A stretch of DNA of 34,264 nucleotides from Candidatus Thioglobus autotrophicus. Lineage in GTDB: Bacteria > Pseudomonadota > Gammaproteobacteria > PS1 > Pseudothioglobaceae. Numbering within the stretch: position 1 is the first letter of the stretch; every line of letters starts with the position of its first letter. The position numbers and the translations under genes are program-made. Under the pieces are notes generated by a model. That model was not told the origin of the DNA. It did not search any database and saw only the letters and a list, made by a program, of their open reading frames with translations. The stretch covers positions 1-34,264 of the forward strand of contig JAKUUR010000018.1 of NCBI GenBank assembly GCA_022448455.1, given 5' to 3'. Positions 28,172 through 34,264 of the stretch are shown one piece after another.

Positions 28172-29224
28172 ATGGCTGAAATTCAATTAAAAAATCTAAC
28201 CAAGCGATGGGGCAGTTTTGTTGGCGTAGACAACTTTAATTTAACTATTGCTGACGAAGAATTTTTGGTATTGCTTGGACCCTCTGGTTGCGGGAAAACG
28301 ACTACTATGCGAATGATCGCTGGCCTAGAAGATGTTACTGAGGGTGAAATAATAATCGGTGGAAAAATCGTTAATGGACTGGAACCAAAAGACCGAGATA
28401 TTGCAATGGTTTTCCAGTCATATGCGCTCTATCCAAACATGAATGTTTACGAAAATATTCGATTCCCTCTGAAGGTAAGAAAGGTTGATCGAGAACTTCA
28501 TGATGAGAGAGTGATGCGGGCGGTTGCAATGGTCGAACTGGATGACTTTTTACATCGAAAACCATCTGAATTATCGGGTGGTCAGCGTCAACGTGTTGCC
28601 TTGGCAAGGGCAATTGTTCGTGAACCTACTGTGTTTTTGATGGATGAGCCATTATCGAACCTTGATGCTAAATTGCGAGTCTCTACTCGCGCACAAATAA
28701 AAAATCTACAGCATGAGTTACGTGTCACAACCATTTACGTGACCCATGATCAGGTAGAGGCTATGACACTTGCTGATAGGATTGTTGTTATGAATGCTGG
28801 TGCTATTCAACAGATTGGGACTCCAAAAGAAATCTATAACAAACCTGCCAATAGTTTCGTTGCAAGCTTTATTGGTGCTCCTGCTATGAATTTGATGCAT
28901 GGTTCCATTAATGATGGCATCTTTATTGGTGAAAACGTCAGAATCACAGGATTAAATAAAGACCATTCTGGTGAGGTAACTCTGGGGTTTCGTGCTGAAG
29001 ATGCATCCATTGTTGAAAGTGGAGGCGAAATTACTGGCCCTACCTTTTCTATGGAGCTTTTGGGCGATGCGACAATGGTTTCTATTAGGGCTGGAGGCGA
29101 ACTGGTTTCCATCAAATCTGAGAAAAATTACTTTACTGAAATAGGCTCTATGGTTATGGCACATATTCCTGCAAATCTTTGCTTACTATTTAGCAAGGAA
29201 ACAGGAGAGATGATTGACAACTAA
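28172..29224 (+). CDS. ABC transporter ATPase, UgpC/MalK type
   Basis: A 350-residue ATPase of the carbohydrate-uptake (CUT1) type: Walker A GPSGCGKT (36-43), signature LSGGQRQR (134-141), Walker B FLMDE (155-159), and a C-terminal TOBE/OB regulatory region (about 235-350). Such ATPases power uptake of sugars, polyols or glycerol phosphates. No permease or binding protein is in the window; they may lie past the right edge, or the ATPase serves remote partners. It is the first gene of the LacI-operator-controlled operon. AAGGATAAACT precedes the ATG. Confidence 0.92.
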   Translation: MAEIQLKNLTKRWGSFVGVDNFNLTIADEEFLVLLGPSGCGKTTTMRMIAGLEDVTEGEIIIGGKIVNGLEPKDRDIAMVFQSYALYPNMNVYENIRFPLKVRKVDRELHDERVMRAVAMVELDDFLHRKPSELSGGQRQRVALARAIVREPTVFLMDEPLSNLDAKLRVSTRAQIKNLQHELRVTTIYVTHDQVEAMTLADRIVVMNAGAIQQIGTPKEIYNKPANSFVASFIGAPAMNLMHGSINDGIFIGENVRITGLNKDHSGEVTLGFRAEDASIVESGGEITGPTFSMELLGDATMVSIRAGGELVSIKSEKNYFTEIGSMVMAHIPANLCLLFSKETGEMIDN

Positions 29225-29260
29225 AAAATAAATATATAGATATTAAAACTTGAATTGAAT

Positions 29261-29746
29261 ATGAACCATAAAGAAAAATCAAAAGAAACATACTCCGTAG
29301 TAAAAGCCATGGAGGACGCTTTAGTAGCTGGCTCGAATGATATGGGTAAGTACTTCCATGAAGAATTTCGCTGGATGGGAAACCAGGGTTGCGGCACCAA
29401 AAAAAACCTTAAAGAGTTTCGAAATAATTGGCAGTTGCCTCTTAGAGCTGCTTTCACTGAACGAATATACAAAACAGATAAGTTCTTAGTGGATGGTGAG
29501 TGGGCCGCATGCTTTGGCCACATTGACGCAATCCATAGCGGTGAATTTATGGGTATTGTACCAACCAACAAACGAGTGAAAATTCACTACACTGATTTTT
29601 GGGAAGTTAAAGAAGGACTTATAGCTGACAACTGGGTAACGGTTGACTTTCCAAGTATTTTGGCACAGCTTGGTGTTGACGTATTTAACGGTCAAGGCTG
29701 GGAAGCCTATGATCGTGGCGAAAAAAAACCACGGAAACCTGAATAA
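29261..29746 (+). CDS. SnoaL/NTF2-like protein
   Basis: A 161-residue protein of the SnoaL-like (NTF2 fold) type, a cone-shaped fold used by isomerases, cyclases, dehydratases and non-enzymatic binding proteins. Evidence is the pattern of a helical start, then [11 protein letters not shown], a central strand pair, and [20 protein letters not shown], followed by the tail [14 protein letters not shown] prefer ATG 29261 over TTG 29255; neither has a clear Shine-Dalgarno. The C-terminal pattern recurs in the first half of the 32863-33831 protein, so the two are paralogues. Its reaction is unknown. Confidence 0.7.
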   Translation: MNHKEKSKETYSVVKAMEDALVAGSNDMGKYFHEEFRWMGNQGCGTKKNLKEFRNNWQLPLRAAFTERIYKTDKFLVDGEWAACFGHIDAIHSGEFMGIVPTNKRVKIHYTDFWEVKEGLIADNWVTVDFPSILAQLGVDVFNGQGWEAYDRGEKKPRKPE

Positions 29747-29757
29747 GTAGGGACATT

Positions 29758-31068
29758 ATGGCTATTCAATATTTAAAAAAAGGTAAAACTGAAGCAGACC
29801 GAGCAGTAGATGATGCGAAGGTCAGTAAGGTCGTCGAAGATACACTACAAGCAATTGCAGAAAAGGGTGACGAAGCTTTAAGAGAGTTCTCTATAAAGTT
29901 TGACAATTACAACCCAACATCTTTTAAGTTGAGCTCAGCCGAAATTGAAAATCTAATAAAGCAAGTGTCAAAACGTGACTTGGAAGACATTAAGTTTGCT
30001 CAAACCCAAATAAGGAAATTTGCTCAAGCCCAGCGTGATTCAATGTTAGATATAGAAATTGAAACTATGCCCGGCGTTATTCTCGGACACAAAAACATAC
30101 CGGTGCAGTCTGTCGGTTGCTACGTTCCTGGGGGTAAATTCCCGATGGTGGCCTCTGCGCATATGTCTATCGTTACGGCAGAGGTCGCGAAAGTTCCTCG
30201 TATTATAGCTGCTACACCACCATTTGAAGGGGAGCCCAATCCAGCAGTTATCGCTGCCATGCAACTTGGCGGTGCTCATGAGATTTACGTTATGGGTGGT
30301 ATTCAAGCGGTTGGTGCAATGTCGCTTGGCACTGAGACTATAAAATCCGTTGACATGATGGTAGGTCCGGGAAATGCATATGTTGCTGAAGCCAAAAGAC
30401 AATTATTCGGACGCGTAGGTATCGATTTACTTGCCGGACCAACAGAAACCATGGTAATAGCCGACGACACAGTTGATGCTGAATTATGTGCAACTGATTT
30501 GCTTGGTCAGGCTGAGCATGGATATGATTCTCCCGCCGTTTTGGTGACTAATAACCAAAAACTGGCTGAAGATACCCTCTCTGAGATAGACAGAATATTA
30601 AAGATTCTTCCAACCGCGAATACAGCCTCAGTAAGTTGGAAAGATTACGGTGAAGTCATTCTTTGCGATAGTTATGAAGAGATGCTCAATGTTGCCAACG
30701 ATATTGCCTCAGAACATGTTCAAGTTATGACGGATCGAGATCAATGGTTTTTAGATAATATGCACTCCTATGGCGCACTATTTTTAGGACCGAGAACAAA
30801 TGTTGCTAATGGTGACAAGGTTATTGGTACCAACCATACATTGCCAACTAAAAAAGCGGGTCGTTACACTGGCGGACTGTGGGTTGGCAAATTCCTTAAA
30901 ACGCATAGCTATCAGCAAATAACCACTGATGAGGCTGCCGTTAAGATTGGAGAGTATTGCTCTCGTTTATGCATGCTGGAATCATTTGTTGGGCATGCAG
31001 AACAGGCCAATATTAGGATTCGTCGTTATGGCGGAAAAGATATACCCTATGGAGAAGCTGCAGAATGA
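29758..31068 (+). CDS. Histidinol dehydrogenase-like zinc oxidoreductase (HpsN-like)
   Basis: 436 residues of the HisD family, which oxidises a primary alcohol to an acid in two NAD+ steps. All E. coli HisD zinc ligands have counterparts: Gln251 and His254 (GQAEHG), Asp353 (GDKVIG) and His413 (GHAEQA), with catalytic Glu319-His320 (SEH). The region after TNHTLPT (359-365) reads [18 protein letters not shown], unlike biosynthetic HisD. Known members with other substrates include HpsN, which oxidises 2,3-dihydroxypropane-1-sulfonate to sulfolactate. Location in a LacI-controlled catabolic operon, away from his genes, argues against histidine synthesis. The ATG follows TAGGGAC, and its stop overlaps the next start (ATGA). 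Confidence 0.8.
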   Translation: MAIQYLKKGKTEADRAVDDAKVSKVVEDTLQAIAEKGDEALREFSIKFDNYNPTSFKLSSAEIENLIKQVSKRDLEDIKFAQTQIRKFAQAQRDSMLDIEIETMPGVILGHKNIPVQSVGCYVPGGKFPMVASAHMSIVTAEVAKVPRIIAATPPFEGEPNPAVIAAMQLGGAHEIYVMGGIQAVGAMSLGTETIKSVDMMVGPGNAYVAEAKRQLFGRVGIDLLAGPTETMVIADDTVDAELCATDLLGQAEHGYDSPAVLVTNNQKLAEDTLSEIDRILKILPTANTASVSWKDYGEVILCDSYEEMLNVANDIASEHVQVMTDRDQWFLDNMHSYGALFLGPRTNVANGDKVIGTNHTLPTKKAGRYTGGLWVGKFLKTHSYQQITTDEAAVKIGEYCSRLCMLESFVGHAEQANIRIRRYGGKDIPYGEAAE

Positions 31069-31832
31069 TTGAACTACCTAAAACTCCATCTAGGTCGCTT
31101 AATGGACGTAAAGCTCTTATTATTGGAGCATCGTCTGGTATTGGTTTAGGATGTGCCGTAGCTTTGGCTGAGGCAGGCGCGCATGTATGCTTATCAGCTA
31201 GAAACGTCAACAACCTTAATCAGGTCGTTAAAGCGGTTCAAACAAAAGGCTGTAGTGCTGAAGCAATGGTTTTGGATATTTCTGATGTTGAAACTACACA
31301 AGAATCAATTGCAAATAATGGTCCTTTTGATATCTTGGTTAATAGCGCTGGTTTAGGTCGTCATGCGCCATCTCAGTACACCACTGTTGAGGATTTTGAT
31401 GAAGTTATGAATGTCAATCTTCGTGGGGCTTATTTTGTAACACAGGCTGTAGCAAATGGTTTAATCATTAGCAACAAGCCCGGCTCTTTAATAAATATTT
31501 CTTCTCAAATGGGACATGTAGGCGGTATTGATAGAGCCGTATATTCCGCATCCAAACATGCAGTAGAAGGTTTTACCAAAGCTATGGCAATTGAGTGGGG
31601 GCCATATAATATTCGAGTCAATACCATTTGTCCCACATTTATCCGTACACCATTAACACAAAGCACTTTAGATAGCCCTAAGCATAGAAGTTGGATTGAA
31701 GCAAAGATTAAGCTTGGTCGAGTAGGCAAGGTTGAAGATATCATGGGAGCGGTAGTATTTCTAGCTTCTGACGCTTCTGCAATGGTCACAGGTTCGGCAT
31801 TGATGGTTGATGGAGGTTGGACGGCAGATTGA
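31065..31832 (+). CDS. SDR-family dehydrogenase
   Basis: A classical short-chain dehydrogenase of 255 residues: cofactor motif GASSGIG (21-27), NSAG near 93-96, catalytic Ser (146/147), Tyr160 and Lys164 (YSASK), and the C-terminal [17 protein letters not shown]. It overlaps the HisD-like gene by four bases, so the two probably act on the same compound. In the dihydroxypropanesulfonate pathway an SDR (HpsO) accompanies HpsN and interconverts the isomers; this is a possible parallel, not a proof. Sequence alone does not fix the substrate. Confidence 0.85.
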   Translation: MIELPKTPSRSLNGRKALIIGASSGIGLGCAVALAEAGAHVCLSARNVNNLNQVVKAVQTKGCSAEAMVLDISDVETTQESIANNGPFDILVNSAGLGRHAPSQYTTVEDFDEVMNVNLRGAYFVTQAVANGLIISNKPGSLINISSQMGHVGGIDRAVYSASKHAVEGFTKAMAIEWGPYNIRVNTICPTFIRTPLTQSTLDSPKHRSWIEAKIKLGRVGKVEDIMGAVVFLASDASAMVTGSALMVDGGWTAD

Positions 31833-32854
31833 TGGTAACTAAAAAAATAACCTCATTGGAAGTGGCAAAATTGGCTGGCGTGAGCCAGTCCGCAGTTTCA
31901 CGGGTTTTTACACCTGGCGCTTCTGCTTCCAAAAAAACAGAGGAAAAAGTTCGGAAAGCGGCTACGGAGCTTGATTACCGACCAAACGTTTTAGCTCGAT
32001 CTTTAATTACCGGTCGGTCACGCATTATCGGTCTAGTGGTTGCTCATCTGGATAACTACTTTTATCCTGAGGCACTGGAGCTTATTTCTAATTCCTTACA
32101 AAAAAAAGGCTACCATGTTTTGGTTTTTATGGCATCAAAAACAGCAGGTAGCATTGATGATGTGGTAGACGAGATTCTAGACTATCAGGTTGATGGCATC
32201 ATTCTTGCTTCTGTGGCAATTTCTTCAAACCTAGCCAGTCGATGTAATGCTAGAGGAGTTCCAGTAATTTTGTTCAATCGTTCCCAAGATGACGACAGGT
32301 TTTCGGCAATCACATCAGATAATATTCTTGGCGGGCAAAAAGTTGCGAGACTCTTGATTGCTGGAGGTCACAAACGTATAGCTTATATCGCTGGATGGGA
32401 AGGCGCTTCAACTCAGCGTGATAGAGAAGCTGGTTTTGTCGAAGAGCTGAAACAGCACGGAATGTCTCTTCATGCTCGTGAGGTTGGTAATTTTATTCAA
32501 GATGAAGCTCGACAGGCTGCACGGAAAATGTTTACTGCTAACGAAATACCAGATGCTGTTTTTGTAGCAAGTGATGACATGTCATTTGCAGTAATGGATG
32601 TAATTCGTTTTGAGCTAGGGTTAAAAATTCCAGAACAAGTTTCGGTTGTTGGCTATGATGACGTGCCAGTTTCTTCTTGGCCTGCTTATGATTTAACAAC
32701 TGTTAGACAGCCAGCTAATCGCATGGTAGCTGAAACCATTTCAATGATTCTTGAGTGTATTGAAAATAAGAAAACAAAGCCACGTCAAATAAAAATAGAT
32801 GGTCCACTTATCATGCGTGGCTCAACAAGAATTTCAACTAAATTGTCCAAATAG
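31832..32854 (+). CDS. LacI-family transcriptional repressor
   Basis: 340 residues with a LacI helix-turn-helix (about 8-27: LEVAKLAGVSQSAVSRVF), the hinge around residues 50-60 (RPNVLARSL), and a periplasmic-binding-protein-like effector domain (65-340). I place the start at ATG 31832, which overlaps the SDR stop in TGATG; TTG 31817 is possible but has no spaced Shine-Dalgarno. The paired LacI-type operators at 28055-28122 are its likely sites, giving autoregulation of the whole operon. The effector is probably the substrate or an early product. Confidence 0.92.
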   Translation: MVTKKITSLEVAKLAGVSQSAVSRVFTPGASASKKTEEKVRKAATELDYRPNVLARSLITGRSRIIGLVVAHLDNYFYPEALELISNSLQKKGYHVLVFMASKTAGSIDDVVDEILDYQVDGIILASVAISSNLASRCNARGVPVILFNRSQDDDRFSAITSDNILGGQKVARLLIAGGHKRIAYIAGWEGASTQRDREAGFVEELKQHGMSLHAREVGNFIQDEARQAARKMFTANEIPDAVFVASDDMSFAVMDVIRFELGLKIPEQVSVVGYDDVPVSSWPAYDLTTVRQPANRMVAETISMILECIENKKTKPRQIKIDGPLIMRGSTRISTKLSK

Positions 32855-32862
32855 GGGGTTGA

Positions 32863-33831
32863 GTGAAAGGATTTGACTCAAAGTTTGAAAATTTTCCTGA
32901 TTATATTAATGGTATTACTTATGAGATTTGGGAGGAGCGTGGAATTGATAAATTAGAATATCTCTATTCTAATGATATACCTGTGCGTTCACCATCAGGC
33001 ATAGTGATAGGAAACAAGGATGTCATTAAAGCTACTAAAGCTACATTATCTGAATTTCCAGATAGGCAGCTTCTAGGTGAAGATGTAATCTGGTCTGGCT
33101 CGCCTGAACAAGGCATGTTATCTTCTCATCGTATTATTTCTACAGCAACGCATTTGGGTGACGGCCAGTATGGCAAAGCAACTGGAATAAAAGTTAAATT
33201 CCGAACAATTGCAGATTGTCATGCAATCAATAACCAGATAAATGATGAATGGTTAATTCGGGATCAAGGGGGCATAGTTAGACAGTTAGGAATGGAGGTA
33301 GAGGATTGTGCTAGAAAACAGATAGATGCTGAGGGTGGACCAGAAAACTGTAAGTGGCCTTTTTCAGAATCCATGAATCAAATAGGCCCTTATCAAGGTA
33401 AAGGAAATTCTAATGAGTGGGGCGAGAAGTATGTTGATATATTAAGACAGATTATGAACTCCGATGAAGCAGTGATTACAAACCAATATGACCGAGGATG
33501 CCATCTTGAATATCCTGGAGGAGTTACAGGTCATTCATATTCAGATGCAACCGAGTTTTGGACAAACTTGCGTTCTGCTCTTCCAAGTGCAAAGTTTACA
33601 ATTGAACATCAAATTGGCCGTGAAGATAAAAATATGTCACCTCGAGCTGCAGTTCGCTGGACCCTAGAGGGTAAGCATGATGGCTGGGGTGTTTTTGGAG
33701 CACCATCTGGAGCAGAATTATATGTGATGGGTGTTTCACATGCTGAATTTGGGCCATGGGGGCTCAGAAGAGAGTACACCATATTTGATGAGGTAGCTTT
33801 ATGGAAGCAGATAATACTTAAGACAGGCTAG
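32863..33831 (+). CDS. Tandem SnoaL/NTF2-like protein
   Basis: A 322-residue protein that I read as two SnoaL-like domains. Domain 1 (about 20-140) ends with DEWLIRDQGGIVRQLGMEVE, which aligns with the end of the single-domain protein at 29261-29746. Domain 2 (about 185-320) contains TGHSYSDATEFW and VRWTLEGKHDGWG, and closes with an FGPWGLRREYTIFDEVALW strand set. Start is GTG, 6 bases after the AGGGGG Shine-Dalgarno. The function is unknown; isomerase, dehydratase or lactone-type chemistry would fit the fold and the neighbours. The next gene starts 2 bases after its stop. Confidence 0.7.
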   Translation: MKGFDSKFENFPDYINGITYEIWEERGIDKLEYLYSNDIPVRSPSGIVIGNKDVIKATKATLSEFPDRQLLGEDVIWSGSPEQGMLSSHRIISTATHLGDGQYGKATGIKVKFRTIADCHAINNQINDEWLIRDQGGIVRQLGMEVEDCARKQIDAEGGPENCKWPFSESMNQIGPYQGKGNSNEWGEKYVDILRQIMNSDEAVITNQYDRGCHLEYPGGVTGHSYSDATEFWTNLRSALPSAKFTIEHQIGREDKNMSPRAAVRWTLEGKHDGWGVFGAPSGAELYVMGVSHAEFGPWGLRREYTIFDEVALWKQIILKTG

Positions 33832-33833
33832 TA

Positions 33834-34264
33834 ATGAATAGAGAAGAAACAAAACCTCAAATAGTTCGCTTTAATGAATTAAAGCCTTGTAAAACAGCAT
33901 TTATTGATGCACATACACCCGGTTCAGACCAAAAAGATAACTTCACTATTATCGGTCCGGGTGTGTCAGAAAGTCCTGATCAATATGTACATATTTCTGA
34001 AACACCAGGTTTTAATATTGGTGCAGCTGGACAACCACCTAAATGTATTAACTCATTGCATTCACATACAACAGCTGAGGTATTTTTTGTTTTTAAAGGT
34101 CGCTGGCGATTTTTTTGGGGCAGGTGGGGTACCGCGGGAGAGGTAATTATTGAAGAAGGAGATATATTTAATGTGCCTACTGAAATGTTTCGGGCTTTCG
34201 AAAATATCGGAAATGATTACGGTATGCTTATGGCGATACTCGGTGGCGATGATGCTGGTGGTGG
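33834..34264 (+). CDS. Cupin-domain protein, cut by the window end
   Basis: I translated this frame by hand from ATG 33834. It stays open to the right edge, 143 codons. Residues 75-95 hold the cupin motif HSHTTAEVFFVFKG with the metal-type His76, His78 and Glu82; the second cupin motif (NVPTEMFRAFEN, about 113-124) lacks the usual His. Cupins of this sort include metal-dependent isomerases, dioxygenases and DMSP lyases as well as non-catalytic binders, so no function is assigned. It begins 2 bases after the tandem SnoaL gene and belongs to the operon. Confidence 0.75.
   Translation, partial: MNREETKPQIVRFNELKPCKTAFIDAHTPGSDQKDNFTIIGPGVSESPDQYVHISETPGFNIGAAGQPPKCINSLHSHTTAEVFFVFKGRWRFFWGRWGTAGEVIIEEGDIFNVPTEMFRAFENIGNDYGMLMAILGGDDAGG

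Noticed and set aside
29758-31068. Calling the HisD-like gene histidine biosynthesis hisD
   Set aside because: No other his gene is nearby, the operon has a LacI repressor and transporter ATPase, and the stretch after residue 365 departs from biosynthetic enzymes.

Overview
The window looks like a piece of an AT-rich marine gammaproteobacterial chromosome. The core blocks (nadK-recN; an atpIBEFHAGDC operon; rpmH-rnpA-yidD-yidC; smg-topA; trpF-trpB) are gammaproteobacterial in kind. The accessory genes (carnitine breakdown, a corrinoid-type methyltransferase homologue without pyrrolysine, a histidinol-dehydrogenase-like oxidoreductase) resemble what heterotrophic or mixotrophic ocean bacteria of the SUP05/Pseudothioglobus type carry. 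That placement is an inference from gene content, not a database match.

Layout. 1-1914 is a poorly conserved, very AT-rich stretch: two tiny coupled reading frames and a secreted MORN-type repeat protein beside grpE, where dnaK might have been expected. 1915-5018 holds grpE (minus strand) and, divergently, nadK and recN. 5019-12082 is the complete F-type ATP synthase operon. It has a good sigma70 promoter in front and an intrinsic terminator that lies inside the next gene, which runs antisense. 11996-15219 is a minus-strand block: a minimal O6-alkylguanine alkyltransferase, kdsC, yidC, yidD, rnpA and rpmH, the last too short for most ORF listings. The 302-base gap after it carries a perfect DnaA box, inverted repeats and a structured leader ahead of smg-topA. 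trpF-trpB follow without trpA. Then come a split MFS transporter/acyltransferase pair for lysophospholipids and a short SDR protein that has lost the catalytic Tyr and Lys and sits between two copies of a degenerate 60-base repeat.

23000-28017 looks like a quaternary-amine module. A carnitine dehydrogenase fused to a thioesterase and a beta-keto-acid cleavage enzyme would turn carnitine into glycine betaine. A GlxA/CdhR-type AraC regulator is divergent from them. A non-pyrrolysine MttB-family methyltransferase converges on them and may act on the betaine product.

28055 to the right edge is one tightly packed operon of unknown substrate: ABC transporter ATPase, SnoaL-like protein, HisD-like zinc dehydrogenase, SDR dehydrogenase, LacI-family repressor, a tandem SnoaL-like protein and a cupin cut by the window end. 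Two identical 18-base LacI-type operators, inverted and 50 bases apart, flank its promoter, so the operon probably encodes its own looping repressor. This operon is the best candidate for an undescribed system here. Oxidation of a small hydroxylated compound such as dihydroxypropanesulfonate is the leading hypothesis.
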